Assembly (NCBI RefSeq): GCF_001422735.1
Contig: NZ_LMLZ01000012.1
Location: 468,517-532,516, forward strand
DNA: 64,000 nucleotides
Origin: Acidovorax sp. Leaf78
Lineage (GTDB): Bacteria > Pseudomonadota > Gammaproteobacteria > Burkholderiales > Burkholderiaceae_C
Direction of reading: 5' to 3'
Under the pieces are notes generated by a model that did no database searches, was not told the DNA's origin, and saw only the letters and a program-made list of their open reading frames with translations. This document shows positions 7,445-15,905 of the stretch, one piece after another (within the stretch, counting starts at the first letter, position 1; each line of letters begins with the position of its first letter). The translations under genes were made by a program, and so were the position numbers.

Positions 7445-8324
7445 CGATACCTGGAAGTCATCCGTTCAAGAGGCGGTTCGTTATCTAGGGCTGAAGCGTG
7501 CTCCACCCTACTTCAACGATGGAAGGACCTATCACTATGACGTTGGAGTGGTGGTTGCTCTCGAAGGAGAGGAGCTCGAGGGCATCCGGAAGCTACCTTT
7601 TGACTGGACGGAATGTCCCGTTGCACACGACCCCTCTCGTTATTTCATCGGTACGGTTGTCACGCCCACTCGCTCGTTGAGGATTGTCGCAGTAGCGTCT
7701 CCGCGGATGGGACTGACTCCTGCGGCAATAACAGCAACTAAGCTCATTTCTTTATTTAGGCCGCGTATGCTTGTGATGACCGGAATATGTGCTGGCGTTC
7801 GAGGAAAGTCGGCTCTTGGCGATATTTTGGTTGCAGACCCATGTTTCGATTGGGGTGGCGGTAAGTGGATATTTGACAAGCTTTCTGGAAAGCAGAGTTT
7901 TTTGCCGGCGCCGTACCAATGGAGATTGAATGAGTCTGTGCGCTCGGCGGTGCGCGCCGCTGGTGACGATGCGGAGCTAATGGCGGACGTGCACGCCTCG
8001 TTTAAGGGGGGAAAGCCTGCTTCGCCGCCCAAGGTAATAATTGATGCTATGGCGAGCGGCGCCGCAGTCCTTCAATCCCAGCAAGCGATGGATGAGGTTC
8101 GTGCTCAGCACAAGAATCTGGTCGGCATCGAGATGGAAAGCTATGCTGTTTTTTGCGCAGCCGAATATGCGGGAAATCCGCAGCCTCTTGTTTTGTCGCT
8201 TAAATCCGTGTGCGACTTTGGAGACGATAAGAAAAGCGATGATTTCCACGAGTATTCTGTCTTTACAAGTTCGGAGTTCCTTCGGGGACTTTTGATGAGT
8301 GATCGCGTCCCAATCGGATATTAA
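7407..8324 (+). CDS. phosphorylase-superfamily nucleosidase with truncated receiver domain (Detocs DtcC-like remnant)
   Basis: 305 residues from the first ATG. From about residue 44 (YDVGVVVALEGEELEGI) it is a PNP/UDP-phosphorylase-superfamily nucleosidase, with MTGICAGVRGKSALGDILVA and the ribose-binding VGIEMESYA. The start of the ORF (SMPLWKLLVFS, DTWKSSVQEAVRYL) and the same-frame codons just upstream (YVIGLTAYADG) look like the last strand and helix of a response-regulator receiver domain. Receiver-nucleosidase fusions are the effectors (DtcC) of the Detocs anti-phage system and cleave ATP. The phospho-acceptor half is absent, and no kinase or DtcB partner is adjacent. AT-richer than its neighbours; probably a relic. 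Confidence 0.65.
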   Translation: MPLWKLLVFSFSNDTWKSSVQEAVRYLGLKRAPPYFNDGRTYHYDVGVVVALEGEELEGIRKLPFDWTECPVAHDPSRYFIGTVVTPTRSLRIVAVASPRMGLTPAAITATKLISLFRPRMLVMTGICAGVRGKSALGDILVADPCFDWGGGKWIFDKLSGKQSFLPAPYQWRLNESVRSAVRAAGDDAELMADVHASFKGGKPASPPKVIIDAMASGAAVLQSQQAMDEVRAQHKNLVGIEMESYAVFCAAEYAGNPQPLVLSLKSVCDFGDDKKSDDFHEYSVFTSSEFLRGLLMSDRVPIGY

Positions 8325-8650
8325 TTAAGAGCGCATCGCATACAGTTGCAGCGGCTATCCACATAGCCCACCAGTCGGATCAAGGAACTGTTGCCGCATC
8401 GCTGGGCACCCTTGGCTGTGGCTCACTGCCAGCTCGGCTAAGTCAAGATGACTTCGCCGGACACTTACCCGTCGAGCGGCCGACAGGCCACTTGGCCGGC
8501 TGCATCGCGCACGAAAACGGTCGTCGCTACTGGCACTGCTGCACGCATACGTATGACGGCTTCACGCGCCGCAGCGTGAAGTTAGCGACCTGCCGAGTAA
8601 GAGCGCTTCCGCTGCGCTGAGGCCACCAGGAGAACAACAGATACCGTTTG
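8325..8650. other. non-coding gap between nucleosidase and recombinase
   Basis: About 330 bases with no supported gene. Short frames exist on both strands but lack ribosome binding sites or recognisable motifs. It may contain the recombination edge of the foreign patch. Confidence 0.4.
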
Positions 8651-9703
8651 TCAAAGCAACTTCGCAGCTGGGTTGTCATTGGAAGGGCGGTAGTAGCCCA
8701 CAACGCTGGCAACGCTCCTGTGCCCCGTCATCGCCATCGTGTCTGCCAAAGGCACTTTCTGGACAGCCGCCTCAGTCACAAATCCAGACCTCAGCGAGTG
8801 CGCAGAAAACACCTCCGGCAGCCCGGCAAGTTTTACTCGCTCTCGAACAATATCCCGCACGGCGGCAGGGGAGAGGGGTTCACCAAGGTGACTGCCTTTC
8901 CTGACCTGCCTGAATATTGCTCCGTCCACGATGCCCGAAGTCGTCAACCAGGTCTGCAGAGCTTCACCTGCAATGCCCTCCAGCGGCTTCACGTTCTCCG
9001 GACGATCCGCCGCAGTCTGGTTGCTCTTGGAATAGGCGAGGGTGTAGGTGAAGCTGCTCGGCCCCACGCGGTGAAGATTCTTCATCGTCGCCCCGGTCAC
9101 TTCAGAGCGGCGGCGCCCGCCCGACGCCCAGGCAAAGAGGAGGAGGGCGCGGTCACGGATGCCCTTGAGTGATTCGTCGCAGGTGTCGAGGATGGCCATC
9201 AATGGGTCCTTGGTCAGCGCATCCTTCTTCTTAGGAAGCTCGCCGCGTTTACCGTAGGCCCGGCGAGTCTTGGCCAACAATTCGCGGACTTTGGGGTCCT
9301 GGCAAGGGTTTTTCAGCTCTCGGAGCTGGTGGGCCTTGGACAGCACGGCAATCCGGTGGATCAAGGTATTGAGCGCCATCGGGCCCGGTTTGCCTTTGAA
9401 TCCCGCATCCACCAGCGCTTGGTCAATGGCTGGCGGTAGCTCGTGAGCCAGGCCATCGGCGGTCGTCCGCTGTGCGTGATCCACGATGAACTGCAGGACG
9501 GCGTTCGCAGGCAGCGGCAGCGTGATGCCTTGCCCGTACCGAACGCCAAACCAGGCAACCCAGTAGCGCAGCGCAGAGCGATAGCTGGCCAGCGTGTTCA
9601 CGGACTCGCCCTCGCGCATCAACTCCTCAACAGCCTTCGCGGTCACTTGCGACAGTGAAGAGGGCTCCAGCGAGGAGCTATTTCTCAGAGACGGCAGGCG
9701 CAT
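8651..9703 (-). CDS. tyrosine recombinase/integrase
   Basis: 350-residue site-specific recombinase. The N-terminal SAM-like core-binding domain covers about residues 20-150 (EGESVNTLASYRSALRYWVAW). The catalytic domain has the first Arg in ASGGRRRSEV (about 197-199), HSLRSG (H302, R305), TGHRS (H328) and the nucleophile Tyr in VVGYYRPS (337/338). All catalytic positions are present, so it could be active. It is divergent from a KfrA-like gene across a 130-base AT-rich spacer with repeats. This type is common on plasmids and integrated islands; the target site is unknown. Confidence 0.9.
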   Translation of the reverse strand: MRLPSLRNSSSLEPSSLSQVTAKAVEELMREGESVNTLASYRSALRYWVAWFGVRYGQGITLPLPANAVLQFIVDHAQRTTADGLAHELPPAIDQALVDAGFKGKPGPMALNTLIHRIAVLSKAHQLRELKNPCQDPKVRELLAKTRRAYGKRGELPKKKDALTKDPLMAILDTCDESLKGIRDRALLLFAWASGGRRRSEVTGATMKNLHRVGPSSFTYTLAYSKSNQTAADRPENVKPLEGIAGEALQTWLTTSGIVDGAIFRQVRKGSHLGEPLSPAAVRDIVRERVKLAGLPEVFSAHSLRSGFVTEAAVQKVPLADTMAMTGHRSVASVVGYYRPSNDNPAAKLL

Positions 9704-9833
9704 GGTTGAAATCAGTCTTGTGTAAGTAAAATTTCCATAAACACTAAATATGATGTATTGTTTACAACAACTTTTGTTGATAAGTCATGATAAGCATCGA
9801 TTATCGTGGGTAAAATTTTAGTGGAGTAGGGCG
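9704..9833. promoter_or_regulatory. AT-rich divergent control region with repeats
   Basis: The spacer between recombinase and kfrA-like genes. GTAAAATTT occurs as a direct repeat at 9726-9734 and 9810-9818, 84 bases apart. CAACAA and TTGTTG form a dyad around 9765-9779, and GATAA with TTATC another around 9790-9806. It probably holds both promoters and may be an operator for the KfrA-like protein or a recombination site. Confidence 0.45.
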
Positions 9834-10829
9834 ATGCAGTCAAAAATTGTGCGAGGCCCGCGTGGTGTGCAAACGGAAGAGGTCTGGGCAGCCGCCGACA
9901 CCGTTCTCAGACTCGGGGAGCGGCCGACGATCGAGCGCGTGCGCCAACAGCTCGGCCGTGGTTCCCCCAATACTGTGGGACCAATGCTTGATGGTTGGTA
10001 TGGCTCGCTGGCCCAGCGGCTGCATTCGCCGGTGGATGCATTTGAGCAAGATGGCGGCGCCGAAATCCCTTTGCCCGCGCCGGTTGTCAGGGCTGCAAAA
10101 GCCATCTGGGGCAGGGCCCTCCAGCACGCAGACGAGCGTGCAACGGCTCAATTCACTGAAGCTCGTAAAGAGCTGAGTGCGCAAGCCGAGACGTTACGCC
10201 AGGCGCAAGACCTCCTGGCACAGGAAACACAGCGCCTGACCGACCGAAGCGAAGCCTATGATCTGGCAATGCAGGCCAGGGATGCGCAGATCGCCGAGAT
10301 GAGCCGTCTTATCCAGGAGCTGCAGCAGCAACTTGCTGGAACCCAGGAAATGCTGGCTGCGTCACGCTCAGAGAGCAAGCAGCTCCGACTGGCAGCGGAT
10401 GCAGAGCGTCGGCGCCAAGAGGAAATGGAGATTAACCACCGGGGAGAACGCACGCGTCTAGAGGAGCGTGCGCAGGCTCAGGAGCGCAGACTTAATGCAG
10501 AGGTGGACCGTGCGCGCCAAGAATCGAAGCGGCTGACACTCAAACTGGAGGGCGACGCCCGGGAGTCTGCCAAGTCCTTGTCGGCTTCGCTGGAGAAAGC
10601 TCGAGAGCTGGAGGCCCTCGTGGGGGCACTGCAGGCGGAGAAAGCAGGTCTGGTCAAAGATCTGCACGCGGCCAGAGACGAGACGAAGGACTTGCGAGGA
10701 AAGCTTGAACAGCGCAGCACTGAGATGTTCGCCGTCCTCAACGAACTTCGCGATCGATTGCCGACTAGCGATTCGGTGAAGCCCACCGTGAAAACTCGCA
10801 AAGCAAGAGCGAGTAATCGCACTAGTTAA
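9834..10829 (+). CDS. KfrA-like DNA-binding coiled-coil protein
   Basis: 331 residues. The N-terminal part (about 10-110: VWAAADTVLRLGERPTIERV, LGRGSPNTVGPMLDGWYG) matches the KfrA_N DNA-binding domain of plasmid replication/partition regulators. It is followed by a long Gln/Glu/Arg-rich coiled coil (about 120-310) and a basic tail. KfrA proteins bind their own promoter and support stable plasmid inheritance. It stands divergent from a tyrosine recombinase, so the pair is probably a plasmid- or island-derived maintenance module. Confidence 0.85.
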   Translation: MQSKIVRGPRGVQTEEVWAAADTVLRLGERPTIERVRQQLGRGSPNTVGPMLDGWYGSLAQRLHSPVDAFEQDGGAEIPLPAPVVRAAKAIWGRALQHADERATAQFTEARKELSAQAETLRQAQDLLAQETQRLTDRSEAYDLAMQARDAQIAEMSRLIQELQQQLAGTQEMLAASRSESKQLRLAADAERRRQEEMEINHRGERTRLEERAQAQERRLNAEVDRARQESKRLTLKLEGDARESAKSLSASLEKARELEALVGALQAEKAGLVKDLHAARDETKDLRGKLEQRSTEMFAVLNELRDRLPTSDSVKPTVKTRKARASNRTS

Positions 10830-11279
10830 TCAATGAGCCTCCGCAGTTGCCAGTGCCAAGATGCGCTGCGCATTCACGCCTTGTTCTAGTGCGGTCCGCG
10901 GCGTCTCTCCGCCTAAAGCCAGTGCTCGTGTCTCTAAAAAGACCAGCACCTGCCAGCCATCAGTCGCGCAAAGAGCCGATGTCAGAGACTGCAGAACATT
11001 CCACACGTTGGGCTCTAACTGCCAGCGAGGCAATTTGTACTGACGGCATCGATCGAAAACGGCAATGCAGCGATGCGACTTGATCCACTCCTCAATCTCA
11101 TTCCGACTAGTCCCAGCCACCTCGGCCGCTTCCTCAATCGAGAGCATGTCGGCTGCGTCCATGCGGTCGCGCCGATACTTGTCGCCAGCGCGCAAAAAAC
11201 CCGCCGACTGTGCTGCGGACGCGTAGCAAGCCGATGAGCGACTTTTATCGGTCGAGAAGTTATCTGGCGGAGCCGTCAT
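10830..11279 (-). CDS. MbcA/ParS/Xre (DUF2384)-like domain protein
   Basis: 149 residues from the ATG at 11279 (MTAPPDNFSTDKSR). The middle, MLSIEEAAEVAGTSRNEIEEWI, looks like a helix-turn-helix. The C-terminal part, ATDGWQVLVFLETRALAL followed by GGETPRTALEQG, resembles the toxin-binding domain of Xre/MbcA/ParS antitoxins. No RES-type toxin is adjacent. It converges on the KfrA-like gene and appears to belong to the same foreign module. The frame stays open upstream to 11534 but that part has no domain character. An internal start (MDAADMLS) is also possible. Confidence 0.6.
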   Translation of the reverse strand: MTAPPDNFSTDKSRSSACYASAAQSAGFLRAGDKYRRDRMDAADMLSIEEAAEVAGTSRNEIEEWIKSHRCIAVFDRCRQYKLPRWQLEPNVWNVLQSLTSALCATDGWQVLVFLETRALALGGETPRTALEQGVNAQRILALATAEAH

Positions 11280-11683
11280 TCTGCCGAGATTACACGATGG
11301 GCTAAACGTGGATGCGACTTCTCCGGCATCTAGCGTTGAGGAGCGATCTCTGTTCCCGTGTCCCAAAAGATCGCGACAAGATTGGGCTCCCACGCCGAGT
11401 CCGCGTGCGACACGAAAGAGGTTCAAGTTTCCGGCCCAATTTCTGTCGGCCGTCTCCCGACGCCGCTGGCTTATCTGAGGGTACGTCCTAGATACCGCTT
11501 TAACGTACAACTTTCCTGTGCTTTTAGCGTACAAGTTTGCTTAGGTACTCGTTGTCGATGCCGTACAGGATGCCAATGTGTTCACGTCATTTAACATAAT
11601 ATACATCGTATAAAGTAAAACATGATGCATCTGACTTCACCGCCAACTGTCTGGACTCGTGCCATCACCGCTACCATCAAGCC
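11280..11683. other. gap with iteron-like repeats at the right edge of the foreign patch
   Basis: About 400 bases without a convincing gene. Two near-identical 18-mers start TTTAACGTACAA (11499-11516) and TTTAGCGTACAA (11523-11540), 24 bases apart. Downstream, TATAC and GTATA form a dyad at 11600-11612, a candidate operator in the promoter of the following dehydrogenase gene. Confidence 0.45.
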
Positions 11684-12487
11684 ATGACCATAACTTCCCA
11701 GCCCGCTCCTGCACACCCATCCAAAATTCACTTCGGCCACCAGGGCCGTGTCTGCATCGTCACGGGCGGCGCGCAAGGCATTGGCGAGGCTTGCGTGCGG
11801 CGGTTCGCGGCCGAAGGCGCCAAGCCGGTCATTGTGGATGTGGACGATGTTCGTGGCGCGGCGCTGGCGCAGGAACTGGGTGTGCTGTACGTGCACTGCG
11901 ATGTGGGCGAAAAATCCCAGGTGGACGCCCTGGTGGCACAGGTGCTGGCCGCCCACGGGCGCATCGACGTGCTGGTGAACAACGCCGGCATCTTCAGGGC
12001 TGCGGACTTTCTCGATGTGACCGAGGCGGATTTCGACGCTGTGCTGCGCGTCAACCTCAAGGGCTCCTTCCTGGTGGGCCAAGCCGTGGCGCGGGCCATG
12101 GTGGCATCCGGCGGCGGGTCCATCGTCAACATGAGCTCGGTGAACGGCGTGCTGACCATTCCCAGCATCTCCAGCTACAACGTGAGCAAGGGCGGCGTGA
12201 ACCAGCTGACCCGCGTCATGGCCCTGGCACTGGCGGACAAGAACATCCGCGTGAATGCCGTCGCGCCGGGCACCATCGCTACCGAGCTGGCTGCCAAGGC
12301 CGTGCTGACCAGCGATGACGCCAAGAACAAGATCCTGAGCCGCACGCCCATGAAGCGGCTGGGCGAGCCGTCGGAAATTGCCGATGTGGTGGCCTGGCTG
12401 GCGAGTGACGCGGCCAGTTACGTCACAGGTGAGATCGTCACGGTGGATGGCGGGCGGATGACGCTGAACTACACCGTGCCGGTGTAA
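11684..12487 (+). CDS. short-chain dehydrogenase/reductase
   Basis: 267-residue classical SDR oxidoreductase using NAD(P). Motifs are TGGAQGIG (cofactor loop), NNAG, the catalytic Ser in NMSSVNG and YNVSK (YxxxK), with a C-terminal VTGEIVTVDGG that is highly conserved in the family. The substrate cannot be told; it most resembles glucose 1-dehydrogenase/3-oxoacyl reductase-type SDRs. It stands alone and is followed by an interspersed repeat that may end its transcript. Confidence 0.92.
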   Translation: MTITSQPAPAHPSKIHFGHQGRVCIVTGGAQGIGEACVRRFAAEGAKPVIVDVDDVRGAALAQELGVLYVHCDVGEKSQVDALVAQVLAAHGRIDVLVNNAGIFRAADFLDVTEADFDAVLRVNLKGSFLVGQAVARAMVASGGGSIVNMSSVNGVLTIPSISSYNVSKGGVNQLTRVMALALADKNIRVNAVAPGTIATELAAKAVLTSDDAKNKILSRTPMKRLGEPSEIADVVAWLASDAASYVTGEIVTVDGGRMTLNYTVPV

Positions 12488-12508
12488 CGCTAAGACCCGC
12501 TGCACCAG

Positions 12509-12570
12509 TAGCTATCAAATCAATAGCTGCTAGCGCAAGCCTAGTGCGCGGTAGGGCCTGTTTTTAGGCC
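12509..12570 (+). repeat. interspersed repeat, copy 1
   Basis: Copy of an approximately 57-base element with core AATAGCTGCTAGCGC, then GCGGTAGGGCC and a T5 run. It lies just after the SDR stop codon, between convergent genes. Related copies lie at 17430, 31430 and 43254. Confidence 0.75.
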
Positions 12571-12614
12571 AATTCGGCACCACCCGGACCCTGCGCAGCC
12601 CTGTGCAAACCGAT

Positions 12615-14048
12615 TCAGCCCTGCGGCACGCGGCTGAGCAGGCCCGACATGCTGCGTGGCCATCCCACCCGGCCGAACCAGGCGCCGCCCGCAATGGCCC
12701 AGGCGTTGATCAACCCATAGAGCACCAGCGCCACGCCCTGCGCGGCGAACACGGCGGTCAACCCGCCGCCCCAGCGCAAGGCCAGCCAGCCACCCGTGAC
12801 CGCCACTACCAGCCGGGCGATGTTGCCGATGACCGGCCACAACAGGCGCCCTGCCCCTTGCGAGGCAAAGTACAGCACCAGGCCCAGCCCGAAGAACCCG
12901 TACACCGGGCCCACCGTGCGCAGGTACAGCGCACCGGCCTCCAGCATGGCCGGGTCACTGTTGAATAGCCGCAACCACGTGCCCGGGAAGGCGGCGGCCC
13001 ACAGTCCGATGGCCTCGGCCATGGCAAACGCGATGGCAGCGCCGATCCAGGTGGCGCGCAGGGCCCGCTCGCGCTGGCCCGCGCCGATGCAGGTGCCGAC
13101 CATGGCCACCAGCGGTGCGCCCAGGCCGAACACCAGCGGCACCAGCAAATACTCGAGCCGCGACGCGGTGCCGTAGCCCGCGATGGCTGCGGTGCCGAAA
13201 CCGCCCACCAGCGCCGTCGTCACGCCGATCGCCAGGTTGGTAGCCACGGTGGACACCGTTCCCACCAGGCCCACCCGCAAGATGTCCTTGAACAGTGCCC
13301 AGCGAAACCGGATCTGCGCCAACGACGGCCGCAGCAGGCTGCGCGGCGACCACAAATAGGCGGCCAGCACGGCGCTGCCCACGGCGTAGTACGCCATCAG
13401 CGCGATGGCGCCGCCTGCAATGCCCAGGCCCGGCACAGGGCCCCAGCCAAAGATCAGCAACGGCGACAGCGGCACCAGCACCACCGCGCCCAGCACCGTC
13501 ACATACGCGGGCACCGCCATGTTGCCGGTACCGCGGATCACGGCCGAGAGCGTGTTGAACAGCCAGACCAGAAACGCCCCAGCGAAAACCCAGTTGGAGT
13601 AGATCAGCGCAGCCTCCAGCGCGCCGCCGGTGCCACCCATGCGGGTGTACAGCCAGCGCCCTCCTCCCACCACCGCCACCGTGAACACCAGCGCAAACAC
13701 CGCCGCAATGGCCAGCGCGTGCAGCACCAGCGCATCGGCATCGTCACGCCGGCGCGCCCCCAGCGCCCGCGCAATGGCCGACGCAATGCCCCCGCCCATG
13801 GCGCCTGCCGACGTCATCTGCATCAGCATGACCACGGGGAATACCAGCGCCATGCCCGCCAGCGCATCGGTGCCCAGTTGACCCACGAAATAGGTTTCGA
13901 TCAGACCCACACCCGCCTGCGCCAGCATCACCAGCACATTGGGCATGGCCAGGCGCAGCAAGGTGGGCGCAATGGGCGCCTCCAGCAGCATGCGGGTGCG
14001 TACGTCGAGCGGCGCGGGCGCGGCTGGCGCCGTGGCTGCGCTGCTCAT
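12615..14048 (-). CDS. MATE family efflux transporter
   Basis: 477-residue inner-membrane antiporter of the multidrug and toxin extrusion family with about 12 hydrophobic segments. The two-fold repeated architecture is visible: LAMPNVLVMLAQAGVGLIET and YFVGQLGTDALAGMA in the first half, ILRVGLVGTVSTVATNLAIG with FGTAAIAGYGTASRLE in the second. The start overlaps the MaoC stop by four bases (ATGA), so the two are translated together. Exported substrate unknown. Confidence 0.92.
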   Translation of the reverse strand: MSSAATAPAAPAPLDVRTRMLLEAPIAPTLLRLAMPNVLVMLAQAGVGLIETYFVGQLGTDALAGMALVFPVVMLMQMTSAGAMGGGIASAIARALGARRRDDADALVLHALAIAAVFALVFTVAVVGGGRWLYTRMGGTGGALEAALIYSNWVFAGAFLVWLFNTLSAVIRGTGNMAVPAYVTVLGAVVLVPLSPLLIFGWGPVPGLGIAGGAIALMAYYAVGSAVLAAYLWSPRSLLRPSLAQIRFRWALFKDILRVGLVGTVSTVATNLAIGVTTALVGGFGTAAIAGYGTASRLEYLLVPLVFGLGAPLVAMVGTCIGAGQRERALRATWIGAAIAFAMAEAIGLWAAAFPGTWLRLFNSDPAMLEAGALYLRTVGPVYGFFGLGLVLYFASQGAGRLLWPVIGNIARLVVAVTGGWLALRWGGGLTAVFAAQGVALVLYGLINAWAIAGGAWFGRVGWPRSMSGLLSRVPQG

Positions 14049-14569
14049 GAAGCCGCCCCCGGGGTCACTGCCACCTGCCTGCGCGGCACCACGATGCGCA
14101 CGGTGGACAGCTGGAGCACATCGCCCTGCTGGTTGCGGGTTTCGCTGCGCACGGTGACCATGCCGCGGTCGGGCTTGGATCGGGACGGCTGGATCTCCAG
14201 CACCTCGCTCACCACGTGCAGCACGTCAGTGGCGCGGGTGGGTCGCGGCCAGCTGATTTCTGCCCCGGCGCCGATGATGCCGCCGGCAATCGGCAGGCCC
14301 GTGGTCACCTGCAAGCGCATGGTGATGGCCGCTGTGTGCCAGCCGCTGGCGGCCAGGCCGCCGAACAGCGTGGCGCGGCCCGCGGCCTCGTCCAGGTGAA
14401 AAGGCTGCGGGTCGAATTGGGTTGCAAACGCTTTGATCTGGGCTTCGTCCATGGCATGTTCACCGCTGGTGAAGCGGTCGCCCACGGCCAGGTCGTCCAG
14501 GTACAGCGGCAGGGGTTGGGGTTGTGTGGAGTCGGGCAATGCGGCGGCTGCCGCCAGGGTGGTTGTCAT
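14045..14569 (-). CDS. MaoC-like (R)-hydratase
   Basis: 174-residue hot-dog-fold protein of the MaoC/hydratase 2 family, which hydrates enoyl-thioesters. The catalytic motif is ATQFDPQPFHLDEAAG, and the family glycine segment is FGGLAASGWHTAAI. It overlaps the MATE gene by four bases and lies 55 bases beyond the MFS gene on the same strand. Whether it works on acyl-CoA chains or a small substituted acid is open. Confidence 0.9.
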   Translation of the reverse strand: MTTTLAAAAALPDSTQPQPLPLYLDDLAVGDRFTSGEHAMDEAQIKAFATQFDPQPFHLDEAAGRATLFGGLAASGWHTAAITMRLQVTTGLPIAGGIIGAGAEISWPRPTRATDVLHVVSEVLEIQPSRSKPDRGMVTVRSETRNQQGDVLQLSTVRIVVPRRQVAVTPGAAS

Positions 14570-14624
14570 GGCAGTTTGCTTTCAGCTAAGGATCAACGGA
14601 TGAAATGGCTTGGCTCGGCTTGGC

Positions 14625-15905
14625 TCAGGCCGCAGCAGCTGCAGGGCTGCGCGCCAGCGGGGCCTCGCGGATGGGCAGGTTCACCAGCGCCGCACCTGCA
14701 GCCAGGGCGATGTCGATGTACCAGACCCAGTCGTAGCTGCCGGTGGCCTGGAAGACGCTGCCGCCCAGGTACGCGCCCAGAAAGCCGCCGATCTGGTGCG
14801 AGAGCATCACCACGCCAAACAGCATCGCCATGTTGGCGGTGCCAAACATCTTGGCCACCAGGCCCGCGGTGGGCGGCACCGTGGAGAGGAACGTCACGCC
14901 CATCACCGCCGCAAAAATCATCACCACAGGGGTCGTCTTGGGCGCGAACAAAAACACCAGCACCGCCAAGCCGCGCACGGCGTACAGCAGCGACAACAGC
15001 GACTTCATGCGCCAGCGCCCCACGGCCCAGCCCATCGCCAGGCTGCCCACGATGTTGAAGAGGCCGATCACGGCCAACGCCCAGCCGCCCACTTGCGGCG
15101 GCAATCCGCACGCAGCAATCACCCCGGGCAGGTGCGTGGCCAGAAAGGCCACATGAAAGCCGCACACCAAGAATCCGATGGCCAGGTAGCGGTAGCTCGG
15201 CGTGGCCAGCGCCTGGGCCACGGCCTCGCGGGCGGTCAATGCCTTTTGGCCCGACGCGGCAGCGGCCTGTGCGGCCAGCGCCTTGGAGTTGCCCTTCAGC
15301 ACCCACACCGCTGGCAGCGCCAGCAGCACCAGCACACCCAGCCACTGCATGGCGCTGGCCCAGCCCAGCGCGGCGGTCAGGCTGATGGCGATGGGCGCCA
15401 TGATGAACTGGCCGAAAGAGCCGCCCGCGTTCACGATGCCGGTGGCCAGGCCACGCTGGTGGGCCGGAACCAGGCGTGAGGTGGCGGCCATCAGCACCGA
15501 CGGCCCCGCCATCCCTGCCCCGCCCGCGGCCAGCACGCCAATGGCGAAGATAAGGCCGACGGTCGTGGTCATGTAGGGCGTGATGAAAGTGCCCAGCGCC
15601 ACCAGCGCCACGCCCAGCAGGATCACGCGGCCGGTACCGATGCGGTCGGCCACCGCACCCGCAAAGGGCTGGGTCAGCCCCCACCACAGTTGGCCGAACG
15701 CAAACGCCAGGCTGATGCTGCCAATGCCCAGCGCGGTGGAGGTGTTGAGCGCCGACAGGAACAGGCCCATCGTCTGGCGCGTGCCCATGGTCAGTGCAAA
15801 GGCGCCCGCTGCGGCCAGCAGCACCAGCCACAGGGACAAGGGCAGCGCGGGCGCAGCAGCGCGTGCGGACCCTGCGGGGGCGGTGTTACGGGTGTCATTG
15901 GTCAT
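14625..15905 (-). CDS. MFS transporter
   Basis: 426 residues from MTNDTRNTAP with about 12 hydrophobic segments. GRQTMGLFLS-type TM1 features (TMGTRQTMGLFLSAL) and the loop VADRIGTGRVIL are typical of major facilitator carriers of the oxalate/formate-like group. The start overlaps the end of the upstream MarR gene by 11 bases, so it is translated with its regulator. A start 18 bases earlier is possible. Substrate unknown; an organic acid carrier or exporter controlled by MarR is likely. Confidence 0.92.
   Translation of the reverse strand: MTNDTRNTAPAGSARAAAPALPLSLWLVLLAAAGAFALTMGTRQTMGLFLSALNTSTALGIGSISLAFAFGQLWWGLTQPFAGAVADRIGTGRVILLGVALVALGTFITPYMTTTVGLIFAIGVLAAGGAGMAGPSVLMAATSRLVPAHQRGLATGIVNAGGSFGQFIMAPIAISLTAALGWASAMQWLGVLVLLALPAVWVLKGNSKALAAQAAAASGQKALTAREAVAQALATPSYRYLAIGFLVCGFHVAFLATHLPGVIAACGLPPQVGGWALAVIGLFNIVGSLAMGWAVGRWRMKSLLSLLYAVRGLAVLVFLFAPKTTPVVMIFAAVMGVTFLSTVPPTAGLVAKMFGTANMAMLFGVVMLSHQIGGFLGAYLGGSVFQATGSYDWVWYIDIALAAGAALVNLPIREAPLARSPAAAAA

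Noticed and set aside
8325-8650. Possible transposase remnant in the gap before the recombinase.
   Set aside because: Several short frames were read on both strands and none gave a recognisable transposase motif.
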